From Chlamydiota bacterium (GTDB lineage: Bacteria > Chlamydiota > Chlamydiia > Chlamydiales > Rhabdochlamydiaceae), in the NCBI GenBank assembly GCA_011065235.1, contig JAAKFB010000129.1, positions 1-5,609 of the forward strand: a stretch of 5,609 nt of DNA. Direction: 5' to 3'. The position numbers were made by a program, and so were the translations under genes. Shown here in pieces: positions 1-5,298 of the stretch. Below the pieces are notes generated by a model. It ran no database searches and was not told where the DNA came from. It saw nothing but the letters and a program-made list of their open reading frames with translations. Numbering within the stretch: position 1 is the stretch's first letter; the number at the start of each line of letters is the position of its first letter.

Positions 1-398
1 GCTTTGTCGTAGTCGACAAAAAGTCTCTCCCGTCGCTTAAATTCGGGACCGTGAATTCTGAAAAATCCCCTCTCATCTACATATCCGGGAACCATGCCGT
101 GGAGCATTTCGTGATAGATAATATAGCGGACAAAGTGCTGTGGAACCACTTCTCGATCTAAATAGCGATTGATTTTGATCAACTGGAACCGGTGATCATA
201 AGAGCCAAATAAGATGCGTGTTTTAGGAATCATCCCCTTGCCAAACCAGGTAATGTTTAAGTTCAATTTAGAATCGAAATATTCTACATTCAATGTGTCA
301 TACATTGCTTGCAAATCATAAATCTCCCCTTGCGTACGCAGGATGACATTTCTCTTTTTTCTCTGAGGCCTAAAAAGTTTTTGAATAACGCGTATCAT
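1..398 (-). CDS. SprT-like zinc metalloprotease, C-terminus beyond window
   Basis: The first 132 residues were translated by hand from the complement; the frame stays open to the window edge, so the C-terminus is missing. The pattern is that of the SprT/Spartan-like domain: a YFDSKLNLNITWFGKG stretch at about 40-55, RILFGSYD at 61-68, IKINRYLDREVVP at 74-86, then HEMLHG at 96-101. H96 and H100 are the expected zinc ligands, E97 the catalytic base, and H116 in HGPEF the third ligand, all spaced as in the family. SprT-like proteins are metalloproteases; the eukaryotic member Spartan cuts DNA-protein crosslinks, while bacterial members are poorly characterised. No signal peptide is seen and the N-terminus is basic (about residues 10-16), so it is probably cytoplasmic. 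The ATG overlaps the stop of the LicD gene (ATGA at 398-395), and an in-frame TAA two codons upstream rules out an earlier start. No clear Shine-Dalgarno is seen, which suggests translational coupling. Confidence 0.88.
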   Translation of the reverse strand, partial: MIRVIQKLFRPQRKKRNVILRTQGEIYDLQAMYDTLNVEYFDSKLNLNITWFGKGMIPKTRILFGSYDHRFQLIKINRYLDREVVPQHFVRYIIYHEMLHGMVPGYVDERGFFRIHGPEFKRRERLFVDYDK

Positions 399-1405
399 TG
401 CTTATTTTGTGGCAAAACGAAATCCGGTGGGGAATAATCGATAATTGGCACTTTTATTGATTTTAATCTTTTTTCATGGAAATGATCATACTGCAAATAG
501 GCAATTTCTTTCCAATCTTCTCCATACTCTCTGGAAAGAATACGATGTGCATGGTGAGGAATTGGAAGAAACATCGGTCCAAAGGGGACAAATTCCGCAG
601 GTTCTTCAATTTCATCTGGAAGCAAATACCAGCCGGGACGATCTCCCTTTGGGCCAAATAAGCCCCCCCTGGGGAGATTAAGCGCAACGATACAAATTTT
701 GTCATTTACTTGATTGATAATATACACATCCAAAAATGGATATTTCCATGGATATTTTCTTCCATTTTCTCGAATAATTTCCCCTCCATCTATTGGGTAA
801 ATTTTGTACCAAAAAACCCCATATGTAAAAAGCTCTAGACCTTGAGCATTTAAAACCTGCCTAAGCCCCTCAAAATTTCCTTTGTTTTGATATTTAATAA
901 CGATATCGAGGTCATCATCCCATGGAATCATTCCATGATGCCTCACAGCCCCCAAAAGAGTCCCTGATATCCCCCAGTAGGGGATAGCATGATCTTGAAA
1001 AATCTGATCGACCTTCATCATCAAATCATAAAATTTACCTCTTTCTTCCGGAGTGATTTTCGGTAAATCCCGATCCGTTGTGGGAAGACTCGCGTTAAGG
1101 TCGTTGAGCGCTTCGAGCGAGCGCTCTAACGTATCATTCAGACATATGGGAGCGCAAAAGGCGTTTTCAGAAAATACATCTAAATCCCTAACAGGACTAT
1201 CGAGAATAAAACAATCCAATCCACTATTTGAGTGAATTTGATCGAGCATTTCATTTTCTGTTCCCCTAACCACCCTTGCATCCACATGTGCGCAGAGCTC
1301 TTCCCATGTGAAATCGCAATTAGGTCCCAATAAGACCACAAGATGCGAGTAAAGGGGGCATGCAAAGCAAATAAGGACCAATATTAGTCGTGTCAAAGCA
1401 AACAT
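395..1405 (-). CDS. Exported LicD/fukutin-family phosphotransferase-like protein
   Basis: A 336-residue protein with the LicD family core. ISGTLLGAVRHHGMIPWDD begins at residue 146, continuing the acidic cluster D163-D165 and D167, the metal and nucleotide site of this nucleotidyltransferase-fold family. A second conserved piece is PFLDVYII (223-230, D226). LicD transfers phosphocholine from CDP-choline to bacterial glycans; eukaryotic fukutin and FKRP transfer ribitol phosphate to dystroglycan in the Golgi. Residues 1-21 form a hydrophobic signal peptide or anchor ending near LYS-H. Residues 22-120 match no domain I recognise and hold five cysteines (30, 38, 65, 84, 88), which fits an oxidising compartment. 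The start lies 11 nt after the oxygenase stop and its only good Shine-Dalgarno lies inside the end of that gene; its own stop overlaps the SprT-like start. The family is clear; donor, acceptor and location are not known. Confidence 0.87.
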   Translation of the reverse strand: MFALTRLILVLICFACPLYSHLVVLLGPNCDFTWEELCAHVDARVVRGTENEMLDQIHSNSGLDCFILDSPVRDLDVFSENAFCAPICLNDTLERSLEALNDLNASLPTTDRDLPKITPEERGKFYDLMMKVDQIFQDHAIPYWGISGTLLGAVRHHGMIPWDDDLDIVIKYQNKGNFEGLRQVLNAQGLELFTYGVFWYKIYPIDGGEIIRENGRKYPWKYPFLDVYIINQVNDKICIVALNLPRGGLFGPKGDRPGWYLLPDEIEEPAEFVPFGPMFLPIPHHAHRILSREYGEDWKEIAYLQYDHFHEKRLKSIKVPIIDYSPPDFVLPQNKQ

Positions 1406-1407
1406 CT

Positions 1408-1427
1408 AAGAGGATACTACTCCTCTT
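1408..1427 (-). promoter_or_regulatory. Stem-loop over the LicD ribosome binding site
   Basis: A perfect 7-bp inverted repeat (AAGAGGA and TCCTCTT, 6-nt loop) spans the last codons and stop of the oxygenase gene and ends 2 nt before the LicD ATG. In the minus-strand mRNA the arm AAGAGGA, followed by G, is the only good Shine-Dalgarno (GAGGAG, about 14 nt from the ATG) and would be paired. Ribosomes finishing the oxygenase would open it, coupling translation of the two genes. The structure is seen; its role is inferred. Confidence 0.45.
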
Positions 1428-2454
1428 CTTTCACTAGGTAACGATCGAAAGAGGCTTTATTCCATTGATCAAAGGAACACGGATCCCCTGCAATCCCTCC
1501 ATAGCGAGCATCTTTAGTCAACTCAGAATTGGAGTGGATAACAATGTCCATCGGCGCGTTAAAAAAGAGAGCCAACGTATAACGCTCTACGCAACCCATA
1601 GCTTTCTCAACACGATGTTCGGTTGCGCGGATCGCATCATTTGTTACTAATTGTCCAAATTCCCCTACTTGAAACAACATCACTTCAGGATCATTGGCAA
1701 CAACTTTTTTAAAGACCCCATCTGAGGTTTCTTTCACAAACAACCCTGCTTCTTCAGGTTCTGGAATAACTTCCCCATCCACAAAGTAAAAAGCAGGAAT
1801 TAAAGCCGTGAAGATTCCATGATCAAAATGCGCGCCACACCAGAGAGGATTCTCAGAAGAGCCCTCGATGCTTTTGCGATAGTAAAGCATGCGTGCCATC
1901 CGAGGTTCATCATTTAGAAAAACTCCACTTTCTTCTCCTAACAGGCCAATTTTTTCCATGACAGCCTCAGTTGTATCCGACATCAAAAGAGCTAAAGCTT
2001 GAAAAGGATCTTTTAAATTCAATTCTACGGGCCATATATTTTGAGAGTTATCAGGAACAGATACATAAAAAGACGTTTTTAAATCGTCAATCACCCATGT
2101 TCCATCAGGACGCATAAATCGTTCTTTTCCTTTCTCATATCCAAGAAATAGATCTCCTCCCTCACGGTTTGGAGCGTAAGTTTCTTTGATTTCCTCGGGA
2201 AGAGCGGAAAATGCTCGAGATGCTTCAATAAACTTGGAAACTTTTTCCACATACCCAGGAACGCCTCTAATTCCGACGATCCCTTTTTCGTGTAATGCTT
2301 TTTCGAGCACAATCAATGCTCTAGCATCATCTGCAGCAAAATCTTCATAAGAAATCACATCCAAAGAGAGGATCTCAATCTCTTCCGCATTTCCTTTACA
2401 CATAAAGAGAATGCTGAGAATCAGGGAAGAAAAAATCGTTTTCGTTGTAGACAT
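1417..2454 (-). CDS. Exported 2-oxoglutarate/Fe(II)-dependent oxygenase, IPNS-like
   Basis: A 345-residue protein with the plan of the isopenicillin N synthase/plant 2OG oxygenase superfamily. An N-terminal DIOX-like region includes GIVGIRGVPG (58-67) and a segment resembling the usual phenylalanine/leucine-rich helix (SRAFSALPEEIKETY, 79-93). The jelly-roll core has the iron ligands H209 and D211 in CGAHFDHG and H280 in ATEHRV; R291 in RYTLALFF replaces the family RxS motif as RxT and should bind 2-oxoglutarate. These enzymes couple oxidation of a substrate to conversion of 2-oxoglutarate to succinate and CO2. Unusually, residues 1-23 look like a Sec signal peptide with a plausible GNA/EE cleavage site; C19 is not in a standard lipobox. 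It has its own promoter and a strong GGAGGT site 5 nt before the ATG, and is the first gene of a likely operon with LicD and SprT. The substrate cannot be read from the sequence. Confidence 0.88.
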   Translation of the reverse strand: MSTTKTIFSSLILSILFMCKGNAEEIEILSLDVISYEDFAADDARALIVLEKALHEKGIVGIRGVPGYVEKVSKFIEASRAFSALPEEIKETYAPNREGGDLFLGYEKGKERFMRPDGTWVIDDLKTSFYVSVPDNSQNIWPVELNLKDPFQALALLMSDTTEAVMEKIGLLGEESGVFLNDEPRMARMLYYRKSIEGSSENPLWCGAHFDHGIFTALIPAFYFVDGEVIPEPEEAGLFVKETSDGVFKKVVANDPEVMLFQVGEFGQLVTNDAIRATEHRVEKAMGCVERYTLALFFNAPMDIVIHSNSELTKDARYGGIAGDPCSFDQWNKASFDRYLVKEEE

Positions 2455-2459
2455 AGAAT

Positions 2460-2465
2460 ACCTCC
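2460..2465 (-). promoter_or_regulatory. Shine-Dalgarno GGAGGT of the oxygenase gene
   Basis: GGAGGT sits 5 nt before the ATG at 2454. It is much stronger than the sites before the two downstream genes and supports this start codon. Confidence 0.75.
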
Positions 2466-2485
2466 GTTGAGAACTAAAAAAGGCC

Positions 2486-2515
2486 AGTCTAGTGGTGAAG
2501 ATTTCTTTCTGTCAA
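2486..2515 (-). promoter_or_regulatory. Sigma-70-type promoter of the oxygenase-LicD-SprT operon
   Basis: On the minus strand a perfect -35 box TTGACA (2515-2510) is followed after 18 nt by TAGACT (2491-2486), which matches four of six positions of TATAAT. Transcription would start near 2479, giving a leader of about 25 nt that contains the GGAGGT site. It is the best promoter match I found upstream of this gene. Confidence 0.55.
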
Positions 2516-2577
2516 GTTCCCAAATCTAAGTATTTAAAATTAAATGACTTATAAATACAATTAATGGTATTATTTTC

Positions 2578-2606
2578 TTGAAATTAATAAAAAATTAGTA
2601 TATAAT
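2578..2606 (+). promoter_or_regulatory. Near-consensus sigma-70 promoter of the 95-residue gene
   Basis: TTGAAA (2578-2583, five of six bases of TTGACA) and a perfect TATAAT (2601-2606) are separated by exactly 17 nt. The expected start point, about 7 nt after the -10 box, falls on or next to the A of the ATG at 2614, so the transcript should have little or no leader. The surroundings are very AT-rich, which raises the chance of an accidental TATAAT, but not of the correctly spaced pair. Confidence 0.6.
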
Positions 2607-2613
2607 ATTAATT

Positions 2614-2901
2614 ATGAGCATTATAAATAAAATATCAAAAGGGGTCGATTTTGGCCTCAGATTCGTTTTAGAGGTTTGTGGTGCCGGCGGTGCCGTTTGG
2701 GGTGCCAGCGAAGCCATGGGTCTGCGCCATTCTGATGACCAACTGAATAACACTTGTTGGAGAATTGCAGCGATTGGAATAGGAACCCTTGGCCTTATGC
2801 GATTTGCCTATCTAAATTCTTCCAAAATCCGAAACTTTTTCGAACGTGCCCAAGAAGCGGCTGCTCAAAACACCCTACCAATTACCACTACTAAAGTCTA
2901 A
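2614..2901 (+). CDS. Small hydrophobic protein of unknown function
   Basis: A 95-residue protein I do not recognise. It has two hydrophobic stretches, about residues 12-36 (glycine/alanine-rich around VCGAGGAVWGA, but with charges at R16 and E20) and 51-67 (IAAIGIGTLGLMRFAYL), joined by a polar turn HSDDQLNNT at 39-47. A basic then polar tail follows (KIRNFFERAQ, ending TTTKV). There is no cleavable signal peptide. Paired hydrophobic segments with a short turn recall chlamydial inclusion-membrane (Inc) proteins, but the first segment is weak and this is only a possibility. A properly spaced promoter directly abuts the ATG and the frame is not a shadow of a gene on the other strand, which supports a real gene. 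No Shine-Dalgarno is present. It is the only plus-strand gene and converges on the CPBP protease gene with a 17-bp gap. Confidence 0.68.
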   Translation: MSIINKISKGVDFGLRFVLEVCGAGGAVWGASEAMGLRHSDDQLNNTCWRIAAIGIGTLGLMRFAYLNSSKIRNFFERAQEAAAQNTLPITTTKV

Positions 2902-2932
2902 AATCCTTTTCGAGCTGTTTAAAAGGGGATTG
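2902..2932 (-). terminator. Weak hairpin between convergent genes
   Basis: AATCC-TTTT and AAAA-GGATT arms pair around a 10-nt loop with a 2-nt bulge in the gap between the 95-residue gene and the protease gene. On the minus strand a short T-rich stretch follows, so it could end the protease transcript; on the plus strand there is no T run. The stem is AT-rich and weak. Confidence 0.25.
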
Positions 2933-3905
2933 AAATCGAAAAGCTCGGCTTTCCAACTGCTGCCGATTGTACCGCAGCATAACTCACTAAAAATAGAGCA
3001 AAATCGTACCAAGCGTGAAGGGCAACGCTCTCTTTAAGAGAACAATTTTTATAAGTCAGCCATCCAAAATAAAAACCGAAAGAGGTAATCACTGGAAGGC
3101 CAACTGAATAATAACGAGCCCTTTGTTCTGGTTCCATGAATAAGCCATTGCCAAGATGTGCCGCTCCAAAAGCTAGAGAGGATAGGATGATTCCGCCCCA
3201 AGGAGTCAACCATTCTGAGAACATAGGCTGCAAATACCCTCGAAAGAAAGATTCTTCACCAATTCCCACAGGAAAAGCAAGAAGAGGGAAAGTCATCTTC
3301 GACGAATGATTGGCGGCGCATTCTGTTTTTTCAGGAGAAAGAAAATATTGAGCCCCAGCTGCTAAAGTCAGAGCTCCTAAAAATCCACCCCAAACCTCTG
3401 GTTTTTTTAGTACGCTCCACTGAAAAGGAGCCCAAACTAAATCAGCAAAGCTATCCTTTGGCATTTTATAGAAATACCCCTCTTCGCGATTATAGGACCG
3501 GACATCCCGATAGGCTGCGTAAATCCCGTACAAACTGACATTTTGCATCGTGATTAAATTTGAAGCCTGAAAATTTTCATTGAGAACATCCGAGTAGCTC
3601 AAACCGCCGAACAAACCTGTACTCCCCAAGAGATAACCCGCTGTTTTGTACTCTTCGAGATAGATATGTCCAAGCCCAGGAACAAGAGCCGATAGCCCCA
3701 CAGCTAAAAAAGGATTCTTGTGACGAGGTGCAAATGTGGAAGGAGACAGATCGAGCTCTTCTAGAGAAGCTGGTTGCTGAGCAAAGATACTCGGCTCTAG
3801 CATCGCAATTTCATCTGTTTGAGCCTCTTCTACCTCCTCATTTCCATAGGAAAAAACGGAGCAAAATAGGAATGATGTACAAAGAATTGGAAGCGACTTT
3901 TTCAT
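2919..3905 (-). CDS. CPBP-family intramembrane metalloprotease with signal peptide and N-terminal extension
   Basis: A 328-residue membrane protein. The C-terminal half carries the CPBP (CAAX protease and bacteriocin-processing, Abi/Rce1-like) motifs: EESFFRG at 217-223 (E217, E218, R222), H250 in FGAAHLGNG, and H297/D301 in LHAWYDF. These are the active-site residues of the glutamate-type intramembrane proteases of this family. The N-terminal half has a signal peptide (1-21), an acidic, probably disordered stretch to about residue 62, then a hydrophobic domain with LSALVPGLGHIYLEEYKTAG (71-90), a motif common in small membrane proteins of the DUF5683/TM2 kind. Family members process prenylated or bacteriocin-like peptides, or act in signalling and immunity; the substrate here is unknown. 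The gene starts 49 nt after the VOC gene stop on the same strand, with an AAGG site about 10 nt before the ATG, and may be cotranscribed with it. The protein ends in F, like outer-membrane proteins, but has no beta-barrel character. Confidence 0.86.
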   Translation of the reverse strand: MKKSLPILCTSFLFCSVFSYGNEEVEEAQTDEIAMLEPSIFAQQPASLEELDLSPSTFAPRHKNPFLAVGLSALVPGLGHIYLEEYKTAGYLLGSTGLFGGLSYSDVLNENFQASNLITMQNVSLYGIYAAYRDVRSYNREEGYFYKMPKDSFADLVWAPFQWSVLKKPEVWGGFLGALTLAAGAQYFLSPEKTECAANHSSKMTFPLLAFPVGIGEESFFRGYLQPMFSEWLTPWGGIILSSLAFGAAHLGNGLFMEPEQRARYYSVGLPVITSFGFYFGWLTYKNCSLKESVALHAWYDFALFLVSYAAVQSAAVGKPSFSISIPF

Positions 3906-3954
3906 ATAAGAGACCTTCTCTGAAGTTCAGATGATGTCAAATAAATATCAGAAA

Positions 3955-4326
3955 CTAAACATCTAGTTTTTGTACAATCTGAAGCATATTACCGTCTTTG
4001 TCATGAAATGTTTGCATTTTGACATGCCCTGGAACTTCTATAATGTCTCCAACGAGCTCTACACCTTGTTCGAGAAAAAAGTCTCTAGCAGTCTCGATAT
4101 TTTTGACTGTAATAGCAGTCACAGCATTCATTCCTGCTTTGACATCCATTTCTGAGCTTTCCTGTGCAAGTCCTAGACGACTTCCATCTGGACCGGATAA
4201 CTCTGCCCAACCATATTCAGAATTGTGCTGATGGAGAGTTAGTCCGACAGTTTCTGTATAGAATTTTATTGCAGCCTCAATATCTTTGACCACAATCCAT
4301 GTAAGTTTTATTCCTTCAACAATCAT
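3955..4326 (-). CDS. VOC/glyoxalase-fold protein
   Basis: A 123-residue single-chain protein with the two beta-alpha-beta-beta-beta modules of the vicinal oxygen chelate superfamily: VVKDIEAAIKFYTETVGL at 12-29 and ITVKNIETARDFFLEQGVEL at 72-91, closing with DKDGNMLQIVQ at 109-119. In metal-dependent members such as glyoxalase I the ligands are His/Glu pairs. E42 (in WAELSGPDG) and Q116 lie at plausible ligand positions, but the first strand of each module (LTWIVV and VTAITV) has no histidine, so metal binding is doubtful. Length is normal for the family. It could be a small-molecule binding or resistance protein as well as an enzyme, and the sequence does not say which. Start choice is firm: GGAGGT at 4338-4333 lies 6 nt before the ATG. 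The upstream side is the palindrome-rich region. Confidence 0.83.
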   Translation of the reverse strand: MIVEGIKLTWIVVKDIEAAIKFYTETVGLTLHQHNSEYGWAELSGPDGSRLGLAQESSEMDVKAGMNAVTAITVKNIETARDFFLEQGVELVGDIIEVPGHVKMQTFHDKDGNMLQIVQKLDV

Positions 4327-4332
4327 ATAATG

Positions 4333-4338
4333 ACCTCC
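4333..4338 (-). promoter_or_regulatory. Shine-Dalgarno GGAGGT of the VOC gene
   Basis: A consensus ribosome binding site with 6-nt spacing to the ATG at 4326. Upstream promoter boxes are poor: TATAGC at 4349-4344 is the best -10 candidate and has no good -35. Confidence 0.75.
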
Positions 4339-4442
4339 ATATCGCTATAGAGCGTACCAACAATAGGATTAAAAATGTAAGAATTTCTTCCTCGTTGCCG
4401 AAAGTTGCTGATTTTTGACACCAAGTGGGGAAAATTCTTTAA

Positions 4443-4608
4443 GAGGGTGTATGTGAATTGCTTTTGCTGCCAAAAGTCAAGATTTTTCCCTAGGAGAGCA
4501 TTCTGGAGAGCGAAGCAAACTCAAATTGAGTTTGTGGAGCTCGAAGAACATCTCGTAGGGGAAAAAGATGGCTTTTTTGGGCAGCTAAATGAATTCGCAT
4601 ACACCCTC
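4443..4608. mobile_element. MITE-like full-length palindrome, copy 1
   Basis: A 166-bp imperfect palindrome with ends GAGGGTGTATGTGAATT (left) and the same sequence with one change (C for T at position 12) reversed at the right. The centre is CAAACTCAAATTGAGTTTG at 4516-4534, exactly midway. The arms pair over most of their length, with more differences near the inner part (GGAGAGCGAAG on the left against CGAGCTCCA on the right, both read inwards). It is flanked by TAA direct repeats at 4440-4442 and 4609-4611. There is no convincing coding frame: the open frame running through it merely reads the palindrome. It has the form of a non-autonomous transposable element; the TNA duplication is what I recall for parts of the IS5 family. 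It lies about 105 bp upstream of the VOC gene. Confidence 0.72.
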
Positions 4609-4660
4609 TAAGCCCCCTAACCATAACAGCAAGAGGGCAGTTTTCAATTATGAAAGTTTA

Positions 4661-4825
4661 GAGGGTATTTACAAAGTGCTTTTATTGCTGAGAGCTAAGA
4701 TTTTTTCCTAGGAGACATCTTTGGAGAGCGGAGCAAACTCAAATTGAGTTTGTGCAGCTCGAAAAGTGTCTCATAGGGAAAAAGATTGCTCTAATGAGCA
4801 ATGAAATGACTTTGTAAACACCCTC
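4661..4825. mobile_element. MITE-like full-length palindrome, copy 2
   Basis: A 165-bp copy in the same orientation as copy 1, with ends GAGGGTATTTACAAAGT and, reversed at the right, GAGGGTGTTTACAAAGT. The same 19-bp centre CAAACTCAAATTGAGTTTG stands at 4734-4752, exactly midway. Inner left-arm stretches such as TTGGAGAGCGGAGCAAACTC and inner right-arm stretches such as GTGCAGCTCG are shared with copy 1, so the two are homologous. It is flanked by TTA direct repeats at 4658-4660 and 4826-4828. The 52 bp between the copies (4609-4660) holds no gene. Confidence 0.72.
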
Positions 4826-4828
4826 TTA

Positions 4829-4946
4829 CTATCAGTAAAAATCTTCATCGCTTCAGTCATAAAAATTGCAAGAAAAATTGGGGATAGAGAAATCCTGGGC
4901 GGAAAAAAATATTTAGTAGCTTCCTCTGATTGCTATCTAATACCAA
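4829..4946. other. Gene-free remainder before the SugE stop
   Basis: AT-rich, no reading frame with family signals. The only structure seen is the candidate terminator at 4903-4939. Confidence 0.5.
4903..4939 (-). terminator. Candidate Rho-independent terminator of sugE
   Basis: Beginning 7 nt after the SugE stop, TAGATAGC and GCTACTA form a 7-bp stem with one bulged A and an 11-nt loop, followed on the minus strand by AATA and seven T residues (4909-4903). The stem is short and not GC-rich and the T run is set back by a few bases, so it is only moderately convincing. Confidence 0.42.
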
Positions 4947-5273
4947 TTATCCGGACAGATACGTGGATAATCTAAGACCTAAGATTCCAATCAAAATTAA
5001 GGAAATACAGACAACCTTGACTATGCTGGCAGAATCACCAAACAAAAAAATTCCAATAATTGTCGTTCCAATGATGCCAATACCAGTCCATATGGCATAA
5101 GATATCCCAAGTGGCAAAGTTTTCATAGCTATGCTTAAGAACCAAACACTAAGAGCCATAGCCACAACAGTAATGATTGAAGGAACAACTTTTGTAAAAC
5201 CTTCGGTATATTTCAACCCTACTGCCCACACAATTTCAAAAATCCCAGCCAATGTGAGAACAACCCATACCAT
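4947..5273 (-). CDS. sugE: SugE/Gdx-type SMR guanidinium exporter
   Basis: A complete 108-residue small multidrug resistance protein with four membrane helices (about 2-20, 30-50, 57-78 and 84-103). It has the SugE/Gdx signature: E13, the residue shared between proton and substrate, in GIFEIVWAVGLKYT; W16; S42; and GISYAIWTGIG at 56-66 with Y59 and W62. These are the binding-site positions I know from the guanidinium exporter Gdx-Clo. The family works as antiparallel dimers in the inner membrane, exchanging guanidinium for protons. The start is the Met preceded by AGGAG at 5284-5280 with 6-nt spacing; a longer frame opening with TTG at 5330 adds 19 polar residues without a ribosome site and is rejected. 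It lies 63 nt after the outer-membrane protein gene on the same strand. That leader is too short for a class I (ykkC) guanidine riboswitch, and none is seen. Confidence 0.92.
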   Translation of the reverse strand: MVWVVLTLAGIFEIVWAVGLKYTEGFTKVVPSIITVVAMALSVWFLSIAMKTLPLGISYAIWTGIGIIGTTIIGIFLFGDSASIVKVVCISLILIGILGLRLSTYLSG

Positions 5274-5298
5274 ATTTATCTCCTTTTTTTGCTCAGAG

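Noticed and set aside
445..705. Overlapping short frames on both strands inside the LicD gene
   Set aside because: They are shadows of the LicD reading frame, without ribosome sites or recognisable proteins.
1106..1126. GAGCGC/GCGCTC hairpin inside the LicD gene
   Set aside because: A 6-bp stem within coding sequence, explained by similar codons for LERSLEAL; no T run or regulatory position.
3919..3931. Short palindrome TCTGAAGTTCAGA before the CPBP gene as an operator
   Set aside because: A single 13-base palindrome without a second copy or a convincing promoter beside it; could be chance. The nearby TTGACA (3940-3935) has no matching -10 box.
4452..4480. Outward promoter (TTGACT, minus strand) in copy 1 driving the VOC gene
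   Set aside because: At 17-18 nt spacing there is no acceptable -10 box; the best candidates are poor or at 19-21 nt.
4405..4611. A 68-codon plus-strand open frame through the first palindrome
   Set aside because: It starts outside the element, ends at its right border and simply reads the palindrome; there is no ribosome site and no family resemblance.
4443..4825. CRISPR array or simple tandem repeat
   Set aside because: Only two long units of about 165 bp, each internally palindromic, with unlike flanks; no short regular repeats or spacers.
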